From: Sitta carolinensis
Lineage: Eukaryota > Chordata > Aves > Passeriformes > Sittidae
DNA length: 64,000 bases
Assembly (NCBI GenBank): GCA_032173965.1
Contig: CM063283.1
Location: 107,842,108-107,906,107 of the forward strand
Direction: 5' to 3'
The notes under the pieces were generated by a model. That model had not been told where the DNA came from and ran no database searches. It saw nothing but the letters and a program-made list of their open reading frames with translations. Shown in pieces: positions 21,501 to 33,700 of the stretch. Position 1 is the stretch's first letter; each line of letters starts with the position of its first letter. A program made the position numbers and the translations under genes.

Positions 21501-24500
21501 GAGTGCCTTTCCTAGCAGCAGTCCTCTTTCTCAACCCGTTGTTGGAGAGCCATTGCTCACAGATTGCCTGGTTGTCTAACACCAGGATGAATATGGAGAA
21601 CTTGTATTACAGGGGCTGTTTGTAGAAGCAAACACAGGGCATACTCAAGCAAATGCTTAAGCAGGAGAACACTCTTTGTGGCAAAACCTGGAGGCAGTTT
21701 TTCCAGCTGCAGTTGTGACAGTATCAAAACACTTTGCCAAGCCAGTTTTTCAGAGTACAGCTCAGATTTTTTCAGGAAATTTTACTTGTCTTTGAGTTTT
21801 TTCAGCAGGTTACTGAAGAGAATATGTCCTTTAACCCAGGTGTTTACCTGGTGAGGGAACAGAGACCCAAGTGTCTACCAGCTTTGGGGATCCTCCTATC
21901 CCGAGCCTCTGAGTCCATGGCTGCTTGAAAACCTGGGCTCGTGGTCTGAACACCCTGGAGCCATCTCCAGTGTTTGGCACTGAGGTGGTTGGCAGGTGAC
22001 TCTCCTGTAGCCAGTATCTTCATTCTGTTTTTCTGAGACTTTCAGCACAGTCAGAATTGTCAAATTCATCTGCCCATTCCCTTCTCTCAGTCCCAGAATG
22101 CCCAATGCCTCTCCCGGCTTACCAGGACCCGGGAACATAAGACAATGAGGAACAAAGGCCTGAAATGAGAAATTTTTACAAAAAAACACCCCCGCTCTTA
22201 AATAATGAATGCAATGGGATGCTCCATTTATGTCATATATTGTCTGTAACCACAAAAATAAGAGTAAAGCAATTCTACATTTGTCTGGGAAGAAAAATTC
22301 TGGAACAGAATGAGAGCTGCCAGAGACATCTGGATCTGTAGAGAAATGCCTGTACAGCAAAGAGGTAGACGTCCAGTGTGGCAGAAGACCTTGCTGAAAT
22401 AATTTATGATGTATTTCCTGCATCTGCCTTGAATTGTCAGGAGGCCTTCAATGTGTCCTTTGTAATTTCCCATCCTTTTTCCTCCTAAACTTCATTCTCT
22501 GCATCCCCAATGGCATTGTGATCTCATGTGAAATACAAGGGGAATGCCCTTCTGGTCCCATTTTACATTAAACTGGGTGCCGGCCATCAGCAAATGAGAT
22601 GAGCCACTCTGAACATTGATTTAAACATTCCTGTGCACTAATCCACACAAAGCCATAAGCAGAGTGATTTATCATGTGTGTGCATAAATGTATAGGAAGA
22701 GAAAAGGCAGTCTTGAGAACTGAGCTGAGGTGATCTATGTCCTGCCTAGAAATGTGTTAAGTTGGTAAAGGCTGGGCAAAAATAAATAAGAGGGGAATGA
22801 TTCACTGATTCTCACCTGCCTTCAACCAAATAAATCACAAAGGCTGCCTGTACCTCCCTTGAGTTTCTCATTTTTTCTGCTCTCCCCTCAGCCACAATGA
22901 AAGGGGCTTTTCTTCCGCTTGAACTGACCTTTGGCAAACATTTCCCTTCCAATTAATATCTGAAATGTCCTTGTGGACTGCTGCTTCTGGAGACAGCAGG
23001 GAGATGGCTCTGAAGCCACTCACACAGGAGTCAGGGCAGAGAATAATTACCTGAATTCATAAGGTTAATTCCAGTCTAGACAAAGGCAGAGAGAAGTTAA
23101 CTAGAGGTCTTCTTTGGAGAACAATATGTTTGTTTTTCTGGACTCCCTGTGCTGCCTGCTGTCTATACTCTGTGATTATTTCTCTTATGGACTGTTGAGC
23201 AATTACTGTGTCTGAGCACTGGCCTCACTGTCCTCGTGTCATTATCAGTTTTATAGCCCAGTGTGAGCCTCCCAGGAATGAGGCTTTGACTGGGGTTTGA
23301 CCTGGTTCACTGGACTAAATGGAAAGACAGCAGGCTGGGCGTAGGTGTTTGGCAGTGGGGAAGTTGTTGCCCGACTAAACCAAAGAAATTTTATTAAAAA
23401 CATTCATCAAAATCTTGCTGGATGCAAACTTAAAGGTAAAGCCTAGAATGACTTAATATACAGTCTCATTAAAAAGGACCAGGATAACTAGAAGAGGTAA
23501 TAGAAAAACATCAGATTAATGACTGTAGGAAATTTAAGGGTTGCACTGAACATTTTCTTGTCCAGACCAAGTTCTCTGGATTTTGCAAATTCTTGCTAAG
23601 AGGACAACATAGCAGGCAAATTTCTGGCTGGAGACTGGCTATGTGATGTGCTGTAAAACAGTTGGGTTTTCATGGTACAGTTATCTGGGTTTCATGGCAC
23701 TGCCATGTCAAGCCAGTGGTGTTAACAGTGGTGTCACTGACAGGATGGATAAGGGACATGATGTAAGGCTGGTAAGTGAAAAGAGGCAAGATCCTTCAAG
23801 ACAAGGTTTTTGTCCCACAACTAAAATTCTCTCATGTACTCTTGGGTAAAGATAAGTGAAATGGATGAACAGTGGTCTACTCCTTGTGCATTTTTTGGTG
23901 GATGGCACATACACTGTTGTGCCATCCCTTCTTCCCCAGCTAGCCCATGTCTTCAGGTCCTAAGGCTCCTTACTGACTCTGGTGACATCAGTTTTATCCC
24001 CTTGCTGAAACCTTTTCTTTCTGTGGCTTTGGCAGTCCTGTCCCTCTCCAGACCTCTTTTTACTTCTCTGTTTATTCCTCTAATGCTCCTCATCAACGGC
24101 TTCCTCTGTTTTTCTCCCTGCTTCCTTTGAAGCAGGAATCTCACAGTACATTGCTCAACCCCTCTGCCTTCCAGCCACCTACTCTCATGAGCTTTTAAGA
24201 GCCATTCATTAACCTGGAAGTAATCTTTCTAGGCTAAAACGTCAACATCCTTTGCATCTTCCTTCCCTTCCCTTAATTATCACCATTCTTCTTGACCTCA
24301 GAGGTCTCTCATTGACCACTCTCCCTGTCTTTCAGGTCCTCTGTAAGATGGATTTCCACAGTCTGAGTTACTTGCTGTGCCCACCATAGTATTTGTAATA
24401 GTCCATTGTAAGAGGAATTTCTGAATCCTTCCCCTCTTGTCCTTCCTAGAATGAAAACCATTAAATGTAATGTATTTGCACTGATAAAGCAATTTCCTTC

Positions 24501-24689
24501 CCTGCTCTATCCCTTTCTGCTTCTGTCTTCCTTATAAATATATCAACCACAAATATTCTCTTTTCCTGTTCCAGACTTCTGTCCATTTATTTACTTTGAT
24601 GCCCCGTTGATTTGCATCCTCTGCAATGCCAGAAAGCCCAGCCCCATTTGCCTGGATATCCAGTTTCCCACTGAGTGCACACATGCTTT
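18541..24689. other. Intergenic, no gene recognised
   Basis: The stretch 18,550-19,560 is GC-rich and has several overlapping open frames on both strands, the longest 173 codons on the minus strand at 18911-19432. None shows a domain, start context or splice pattern I can support. The rest is AT-rich. The 528-base minus-strand frame at 21896-22423 is likewise unrecognised. Confidence 0.7.
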
Positions 24690-24945
24690 CCTCACCGTGG
24701 AAGGGGGGCCCTTCTGAGAGCGGTCTCGAAAATCTGCATTTTGCAGGCGCTTTCATTGTGCTGCCTACACAGCAGTGCCAATTAAGCATGATGGCACAGG
24801 CGGCCAAGGAGATGAAAAGGCCTATTCTGTGTGGGGATTCGCCCCCACATTTACATGTGTGTGGCTCAGCTATTCACAGGCACGACGCGATCTCTCCAAA
24901 TGGGACCCGAGCTCTGAGGAGGAGGCAGTGAGAGCGTGAAGGGCT
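24690..24945. promoter_or_regulatory. Candidate conserved regulatory block (unverified)
   Basis: This block has several CpGs in an otherwise CpG-poor region, with clustered short motifs such as a CAATTAAGC homeodomain-type site near 24778. It contains no coding frame of note. These are traits of conserved non-coding elements, but conservation cannot be seen from one sequence. It directly precedes a MIR-type SINE. Confidence 0.25.
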
Positions 24946-24965
24946 GGCCTGTGATGGGGTTTGGA

Positions 24966-25108
24966 TGCCAGCTCTGTCACTGCTTTGGCATGCTCTGACA
25001 AGTCACCTGCTCATGCCTCTGTTTCCCCACCTTTGAAACAGGGATAATTTTGCTTACTGTTTTCCAAGTGCTTTGAGACCGAGTGATAAAATATGCTATG
25101 CAGTAACC
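24966..25108 (+). mobile_element. MIR-type CORE-SINE relic, sense
   Basis: The order of motifs matches the MIR/CORE-SINE family: GCTCTGTCACTG, then GACAAGTCACCTGC, then TGCCTCTGTTTCCCCACC with GAAACAGGGATAA, then CCAAGTGCTTTGAGACC and a decayed GATGAAAAGCGCTATATAA-like end at about 25085-25104. The latter tail is the form seen in sauropsid MIR relatives. The copy is old and non-autonomous. It was recognised by eye, so the edges are approximate. Confidence 0.75.
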
Positions 25109-28100
25109 ATGCACTGTTGTTTTTGCTATCCCATTCCTTCTCATTATCTGTCACTCCAACTGGTTTCATCAGTGGCTAAATTAGTCCATGGGCATCTGAA
25201 GGAATCCTACATTTTTAATTTTTCACAGCGTGATGGCAGAGACATTGCAAAAGTAACTTGCAGGTACTAATGCAGCACAAATTAAAAATATAATAAAAGC
25301 AGCTCTCCTGGAGCTGTGGACAGAGCTACAAAAGGGGATGCTAAGTGTCCGCACTCAATAATGGGGATCTAAAGTGACTTCTTGTGACATTTTATAGTCG
25401 GATGGCTGCCTGAAAAAGATCCCATATGGGATGTAAATTGCACGTGTTGCTGCCATATGCTTGGGGAAGCAAGATCCGTTTGTTCTGTTAGAAGAGAGGC
25501 GCCTGCTGAATTCAAACCAGGAGTCAGGTACACATCGTGTTCATCCCAGCTTGTGTTAGGGCTGTAGCTGGTTTTTATTCTTTTTCTTTAGAGTGCTGCA
25601 CAGAACTCAGTTTGGTGAGGCTGAGCTTCTGTCACAGGAAATTTGTTTATTATTTGTGAAGGAACGTATCACATCCTGGCTGTAAACTGTATTTTCACTC
25701 CTAGGGAAAAAAATCCTATATGAGCTCCCCACATAACATAGGAAGATGAATTCAGGCATAAGCCTGACTCCATGAGTTTCCTGACTTTGTGAGTGCTCCA
25801 ATCACTTCCATCAGGGCTGAATTTGGCCTGGGATGCACATTAGGACGCTGGATTGCTATTTGAAAACTAAGAAGCTTCTCTTTAATCTTTTCAAGACTCT
25901 TATATTCCAGGAAAGATAGTTAGAATGGGAAGGAGTGTTGTCTGAATTTTCTCTATCTTCTATTTCTCTGTTCTGACACCTTATAAAATTTTAAGGGTTC
26001 TTGTTTCTTATTTAAGACCTGTAACAGTTTTATAGCTATGCAGGAATACAAGAAATAATAACTTGGAAGACACAGAAACTGCCAGACTGAACACCTCCAT
26101 TAGATGCTGATCTTACCTGTCCCTTGCTGTAATTCTAAAAACAAGGCAATTTTTGATCAAGGAATTATGTTTTAAAAGGAACAACACAATGGTTGAGGCC
26201 CTTAACAGTATCTGTGATTTTCTAATAGCACATTTCTCACTTCCTTTTTTTTTATTTGGCTCTGACACGCAAGAATCTTGAAGCATAAGTAGCATGATCT
26301 TGAGAGGCTATTTTCCCTTAGAAAAAAAAAAATCCAGGCTGTTAGATTTATTTATTTTTTTTTTTACAAGATCCAAGTACTAGATCACAAGAAAATGGTT
26401 TTGCTTCCAAAACACCCATTGTACAGGTGTCACCTGAGGTTAGGGGGTTTGCAACCACTCAGCAGCTGCATCAAGCAAGATTCTGCAGGGCAGGTGCTGC
26501 AGCTTCTCGCCTAATTCCAGAGCCCTGCACTGCTGATAGCTGGGCGTGGGTGAGCCGTGGGGGGAGAATCAGGCATTCCTGAGAGAGGCATTTTGTCCTG
26601 GCGTGAACATCCAAACAAGATGTATTACAAAATAAATTAATGTAATAATAATTAATGTAAACATTACCAAGAGAGAAATATCTTAAGCCCAGCTACTACT
26701 TTCTCCCAGCTGTAAGTAGAGGATTTGTGACCAGCCCACCCATGGACATCTCCAATGAGAGAAATTCCTCTCACACTGTTTCAATTTGGTCTCCTGAAGT
26801 TAATGGCTGCTTTGAAAATGTGCAAATTGCTTTCCTTGGGTCACAAGTAAGTCTGCACCACATTCCTCGGTGGAGCTTCAGCTGACTCATTCCTACACTG
26901 GTCACATCCCAGACTCTGCCTCTCTCTGCTGTGCTCCCATCTCTTTCTCATTGCTTCTTTTTTGATAATGTGTCCAAATGAACACTTTCACTGTGAACGT
27001 TTGAAAAAGCCACTCACTGTCTTTCATTTACATGCTGATAAAAGTCATAAGCCATGAAATAGTTTAGTCATATATCATCCATGTTTCCACCTTCCTGCAG
27101 GGATTCAAGCAAGACTCCCAGGAAGAAATTTTAGGCAGTTTACCCACCCCTAGGCAAGGGCAAAGCATCTCTCCTCATTCTTTAACCCACGTATGGACTG
27201 CCAACAGAGAGCATCACACTCACTGTGTGATTTTGACCATTTGAGAAAAAAGAAAAAGCAAGACAAGACTGAAAACAGTCACTGGAAGAGAAAAAGAGGA
27301 AAAAATAAAAGAAGAGAAAAAAACCCACCAACAGTAAATAAGAAAAGAAAAAGCAACTAAAGTGAGTTAAAAAGAAGATTTCCAGAGATGCTGCTGAAGG
27401 AAGCTTTTGTAGATGTACCACTTGGATGCTGTGGTACAGAGCAGAGACCTCAGGCCATGTCGTGTGCTGCACCCCTTCAGTCCCATTTCTGTGCCATGAT
27501 CAGCACTGCTGTCTGTCTCACAGCTGCACCAGAACTAGGGGCAGTCAAAACCAGAAATCCCATTCTCAGCAAAGCTGCAGAGCTTCAAACCTTGTTTTCA
27601 TTCTGAATTATAAACAAAAGTGACTTTCACTGTTTTGTTTTTTTTTATGGGGCAAATATTCAAAACACTAAAATCAAATTGTTTCCATCTGCCTCATTAA
27701 ATTAGACTTCATTTTGCATTTACATAAAATAACAGTGTAATATAAAAGTTGTAGCAAAAAGGTTAAGAACAGAATATTTCAACATATTCTGCAAGTATTT
27801 TAATGAAAGTCACATGTACCAGTAAAAAAATTCAGTTTTGTTAAACCAGCATTTCCCACCTGAAGAAAAAGAATCCCTCTAAAATATCTCTACCTTGTCT
27901 TCCCAGTACATTCACCTATTGGTTAAAACTACGTGTTAAACAATCAAAAATATGTATCTGTCATGCACCTCTTTTGATTTCCTTGATGGAAGGGAGAAGG
28001 CCATCCAGTGACTTATGGAGGCCTATGAAGACCAATAGAATATTTTTCTGATGGAGATCAGCCTGAAGATTTTTGATCTCTGTGTCACACCAGGATTTAG

Positions 28101-29560
28101 ATTTCAGAGGCAAAAAAGAGAAAGCTGGTGGGAGATGAAGAAGGGAGGGACCATAAAACAGCTGTGCTGGATGGTTGCAGAGGAGTAAAGGTTGAGTCCA
28201 CTATTTCAAACCAAGCCAAGATAAATGTCAGGTATCTATAACATCATTGCCTGTCATCATTCTCTTATCAATATGTTGAGGGACACAGGGGGCCTTGTAC
28301 TGACACACGGAAGAAGCAACACCACAGGCAGCAAGCAAGCCAAGTCCCAGATCATTCAGGAATATAAATATTTTTCTGTCCCTCTGTGGATCATTTACCT
28401 TCTCCTTGGTGGTCTCTTCAGGTCGGCACAGTAGAATAATGCATGTGACTGGGCATTTATGAGACTCCAATAACTTGCTTAGGCCAGAAAATGAGGTAGT
28501 GCATTGTTTGATAATTCAGCAATTACTAATAATTCTGCTAATTTCCTCTGGAAGAAGCAATGATTTCAGGAGAGTCACTGCATGAACAAAGCATTCAAAA
28601 TGCATTTATGAAGTGGATAATTTTTTATAAGTAGTTCTGTAAATATATTCCTGGGCAAGGAGATTTGAATCGAGACTTAAACTAGGGAACATCTCCTTTG
28701 ATGAAAAAAATATGTTCCTGAGAACAGTTGGAGCCATTTGCTGAGATAAATCAGTTACTACGCTCCACTTTTATGGGTTGCTAAACCCCAGAAATATATG
28801 GTACGTCTAGGATCTGTTGGCTGCATTCTTGTGCTATGAACACTGATATTGTAGTCCACTAACAAAGAAAAATGATGGACCCAGCAGGCAATGGCAAATA
28901 TCTTCTTTTCTCATTCTTACTGATTAGAGCTGAGAGAAAACTGCTCTGGTGAAACCTCTGGAGCTGTCTCATTTTTCCCATATTAGGCAGGAGCTGAAAC
29001 AACCCTGGTCTCCTCTTGCCACTTTTACCTCTAGGAATGGAAGTAAAGAAAATCACACAGCTATCATTAAGGGTTGGTTTTGTTTTTTTTTTTTTTTTTT
29101 AAGAGCAGAAGGCTCACTAGCTGTTACAAATACCTGGAGAGAATAATGGATTTTTAGGAATACTGTCTTGAGACAGTCTTAGAGACTTAGCCCTCATGTC
29201 TCCAGCATCTCCAAGTTTATGAAAAACACACATTCTATTCTGGACACTGTCAATTTACATAAAAGGAAACAAAGTCACTTAACAATGATCAATGGATTGC
29301 AAAATCAACAAAACAGTAAATATATTACATTGTCCTTCCTCCCTCCTCCCCTCCCATGCAGGATTGGTTTTCTCCACAGAAGCATTTCTCACAAACAAGT
29401 GCACCTGAGGACTTTTAGCCAGGCAGCCAGGGAGCCATGGGGACACAACCTGTTTGTAGGTAGAAATGATCGAGGATGATGTGGGCAAAAAAAATACAGG
29501 TATTGTTAAAGGTTTGACGTTGGCACAAGGCCAGTGCCTCTATAACGATATACTGTCCTT
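25109..29560. other. Intergenic, no gene recognised
   Basis: Contains a purine-rich tract at about 27241-27385 and a poly-T run at 29083-29100. The purine tract creates the minus-strand frame rich in Phe and Leu at 27182-27472, which is compositional. No gene or further clear mobile element is seen. Confidence 0.7.
27241..27385. repeat. Purine-rich low-complexity tract
   Basis: About 140 bases composed mostly of A and G on the + strand, with repeated GAAAAAG and AAGAAGAG words, and few pyrimidines. No fixed repeat period. Confidence 0.85.
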
Positions 29561-29565
29561 GGTAT
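29561..29565. repeat. Left target-site duplication of the solo LTR
   Basis: GGTAT, repeated exactly at 30762-30766. Confidence 0.65.
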
Positions 29566-30761
29566 CTGTTGTGAGATGTGACCAAAAACAGAGCAAAACA
29601 GTTTCTAATTTAGAAAGCAAGAGAAAAACTTTATTACTAATAATAGGTAAAGAAAACACATACAGAAGAACATGGAAACTTTTAAAAAAAACACTCTTCC
29701 TCCCCCCCCCCCACCAGTTCTCAACCTAACAAAACAAACTGAAAATTCTTTATCACGTTACCACCTTTTAGATAATTAATCTTCAGTCTATTACCACCCT
29801 TCCGATAATCAGTACTCAGCTCGTTGAGGAGAGATAGGAGTCCTTCTTGCACCACATCGTGGCCTCTTCCTCCATGTCCAGTGCTCTCACCACTGTGCAT
29901 GGACCAGAGCTGCTTCTAGGGTTTCTCTTTTTAAAGATGCTTTGGTTAGTTCCAAGAAACGACAGCCTCTCAAATTTTGGGGACACTTCTCATCTCTGTT
30001 CACACTACTGTCCACTCTTGGCTCCAAGCCAATGCCTCTCCCCAGATACAGCTTCTATGTTATAGGAAAAAAAATGAGTCCGTCCATGGCTATACAAAAG
30101 AGTCCAGCCAAAGCCACTCCATCATCTCCTCCCACCTAGGATTCTTTTCAGCATTCTTACTCCATCATCTTTGCTTAATTCTTTCTATCTTTCTTCTTCA
30201 AATTCAGGAGGATTAGCATTTATAAAGTTTCCATCATTTACGAAAAGGGTTAAAATCTTGGGCTTTGTTTCCCCAGAACTCTCACGGTATCTTTGCTGCT
30301 GGGCACTCTCTCACGCCACCCCCCCATACTCTTTCGGCCGTGCTGTCTAGTTGTTGATATCAAATTTCAAGGTGACGGAGATCACAGACACGGTTTTTTC
30401 TCAGTCTCTCTCTCCGGGGGGGGAAGGGGGGGGAAAGGGAAAAGAAGGCTGTCTGCCACCCTTCCATCCTGCAGGATTTTCCTCTCCCCCTCTGTGCCCG
30501 AGGTTCCGGCCCTACCTCACCCAGGCCTCATGGCTTCCCCTGCCCCGCCCAGCCAGCCGCTGGGCAGGGGAGATCCCTCCGTCCTCAGGGACCGGAACCA
30601 AGAGAGAGCTTTCCGGGGAGCCCTCTGCTTTGAACCCCTTGTGTTCTCAGAGGCGGATCCTTGTCCTCAGTGGCCACACCAGGTGCCAGTCTTTAAACCT
30701 GAGCACTCATTGGTTTGACCACTGAAGTTCAGAAAAAACTCATTTTTTCCAAACTACGACA
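29566..30761 (-). mobile_element. Solo LTR of an endogenous retrovirus, ERVL-like
   Basis: About 1.2 kb. Read on the minus strand, it starts TGTCGTAGTTTGG (reverse complement of 30749-30761), has a GC-rich U3-like part, and reaches AATAAAGTTTTTCTC near 29620, a typical LTR polyadenylation signal, about 55 bases before its end. GGTAT occurs on both sides, at 29561-29565 and 30762-30766, fitting a 5-bp target-site duplication. The left end has one extra base relative to an ideal TG...CA terminus. No gag, pol or env remains are adjacent, so this looks like a recombination product with the body lost. The plus-strand frame at 30293-30718 lies inside it and is not a gene. The ERVL assignment rests on the 5-bp duplication and the terminal motif, and is inference. 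Confidence 0.8.
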
Positions 30762-30766
30762 GGTAT
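30762..30766. repeat. Right target-site duplication of the solo LTR
   Basis: GGTAT, matching 29561-29565. Confidence 0.65.
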
Positions 30767-33700
30767 AAATTAATAAATACAGAAAATAGATCTCAAAATA
30801 CATGTGAGACATCACAAGTTTATAAAGAGGAGGCATCACAAAAGGGTAACACACCCTAACAGCATCTTTGCTGCTTTGCAACATCAGTTCAGGAGGCAGA
30901 GAAAGTTGGCAGTTCCAACCAACCCAGGAAAAGATGGGATGTGAGTGATTTGCCCATTTCACACCTTGTCTGATTTTCCTGAAGAAGCTCGTGTTTCTTG
31001 GGTGTGGGGGCTGCAGAGGTGAGGGACAGACCAGAGCGTTGTACTCCAGACACTTATTTGGCTGCCAGTGAGATGTGCAGTGTTTTCTGGTGGAGATCTT
31101 GTGTTTTCTCCCTCTATTGTTCTGCTTAGTCTGTGTTACTATTTGTGTTACAGTTATTCTTCTGCTAATCAGTAAACTGCTTTGCAATTCTCCCAGTTGA
31201 ATTATCAGCCAAAACTCAGAGTGTTGCTTTTGTTGGCAGCTAAGAGAGACATCACAACATTGGATCACACAGAAGCACTTAGCCTTCTATTCTCACTCCC
31301 TCTTTTTGTTCCCTTCACTTTTCTTTGGCCTGGAGAGAAAGCAGTGGTAAATATGTTATTAGCACTTATAGAACAATATTTCCATTGTGGAGTTTCAGGA
31401 CATTTCTATTCAACTTGCAATTTTAATTCTGAACTTTCAGACTAATTCTTTTTACAATTCATCTGACTCAGCCTCATAAGGAAGGGAATTTGTCTGCATT
31501 ATATTCTAAAGCCATTTTATCCAGTGTTTAAAAAGAAAGCTGTTCCTTCCTTCCCCTCCCATTCTGCTTCAGCACAGACACTGATGTAGCCTTTTGCTGT
31601 GTGGAAATGTGCAGTTTCCTGGGGACTGATGTAATAGAAGGTACCACAGGGGAGCTCCAACACACCTGCAGGGAGAACATGCCTTCCTCCATTTTTGTGC
31701 CAAAAAAATCCCGGTTTTAACTAATGACATTTTGGGGTGGCTTAGGGGTGGTTTTAAAAGTAGTACAAATTAATTTAGACAAAAATCCTGCAGTTAGAGA
31801 ACTCTCTGTTTGGCAGCTTGGGTTGAAGTCATTAGTGTAATTAAAGTTTTCAGAGAACGTTCTAATGCTAATGGAACCTTGTAGGGTGTGGACCTGCCTG
31901 TTCCTGTGCAGGCCAAGAGACAGAGTGGAATGCATACAACAAACAGCATAAAGAAGATAAATTCCCACCTCTCTATTCATATAATATCTTTCTTCCACCC
32001 ACTTGACCCCACTTTTACAAACTAGCACAGATGTATCTTCTTCCACCCCTTTTTGCATCTTTCACATTGAGTTATGCTGATAGCTAAGAAAAGCAAGCAT
32101 TTCTAAAGGTCAGAGAAGTGGTGGGCTTTTCCCACCTACTGGAACAAGGAAACTTAAAAAACACTATAGTGATCAATACTAACAACAGCAAAGAGCTCTA
32201 GGAACAAACTGCATGCTCCAAAGAAAGATCAGGGCAAGGGGTGTGCTTTTAAAGTATGCATAAAAGAGAAGAAAAAGAGCATTTTGTTGTGATCATTACA
32301 GAAAAGATATATTTTCAAAAGTCTCAGAAACCAGGAAAGGGAAGATCTCCACACCCTTCCCACAGTTCCTCCTTCTAGACTGGAGAGAAAGCAGCATTTG
32401 ACACATCTCTGAGGATGAGCTGCATTCAGTTGTTCTTACATGGGGACAGCAACACCACTAAAGAGCCTGAAGCAGATGGCAGGCACGTGGGTGGGCAGTG
32501 GATTGCGGAGTTTCCAGGAGTAACAGGGGTGACCACTGGTTATTAGAACTACAAATGTGCAGGGACATGGCTTCACCAGTGTTTAGCCCCCCTCGGTATG
32601 AGACACAAACACTCTGAGGGATATCAGCCCGTGGGAGGAGTGTGGTGGGACAGCAATCTCAGAGATGATTAATAGCAGTATGGTGAGAGTTGCCATTTAT
32701 ATTTAGTTATTCTTCTCCTCTGAGTTATGAATCATCTGACACACCAGAAATTGAGAACAGCCTGTACAGAGTTTGAAGTGCTCCTGACAGGGTGCTACTC
32801 AGGTAGCACAGGCCATGCTGGCCCCGTGGTGAGCCCTGCAGGCCTGCTCTCCTTCCAAGGGGACAGGGCAAGGGTCACTGCCCCTTCTCTGGACAGCTCA
32901 TGCAGGCTTTTGGAACGTGGAGACGGGGGGCTGACAAACACCCAAGTCGTGATTCAGCCTCAGGTCTGGAAGTGGGAAGAAGGCACACACACAGATCCAG
33001 AAGCTGGGAAATACCCCTGGATCCCACAGAAAAGGCACGAATCTGAATCTGAAATTAGCAGACGGATTGGTGAACCAGTAGTCCAGGCAGTTTTTGAAAA
33101 GCCAGAGTTCTTCAGGAACCTGCTTTTCCCCCAGTACCTTCATCAGAAACCTGCAGCACAGAGCAGCTGGGGATGCTCTACAGAGCCTGCTGGAGAGAAA
33201 GATGCATTTAGGACAAAGGAGTGGCCTGCAGCCAGTCTAGCAAAAGAGGCACGGGATCACATTACTGTCTTTCTACATTCCCATTGCTGAGATATTTTTG
33301 CATGAGCATAAAAACAGAGGCATCACACAGAGACCAGGAATTGTATCAGAGGTAATGACCTGGTGGAACAACTGGCAAGGAGATCAAATTGAGAACCTAA
33401 TTCTATTTTACCTCCTTGTTTTTCTGTCCTCAATATCTAAAGTGTCCCATGTGGGGACAGTAGGCAGTGTCACTCTCTGTCACTAGAGCCAGCAGGAGGT
33501 ACTCAGAGACCCAAAGAATGGGATCACAGCTCTGCATACAGCGATCAGTATTGTTGCACACACCCATGCTCAGATATCCACCCCTGAAAATAGCACTGAA
33601 CATGAAGAATAAGGTTAATCCAAGTATGTGCCAGCTCCCAGTGAAGTGAGGCCACTCAGGGCAGGATTTGCAATGCAAGGCCCTGGCTTTTCAGGACAGT

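Noticed and set aside
30293..30725. 141- and 124-codon plus-strand open frames
   Set aside because: They lie wholly inside the solo LTR, antisense to it.
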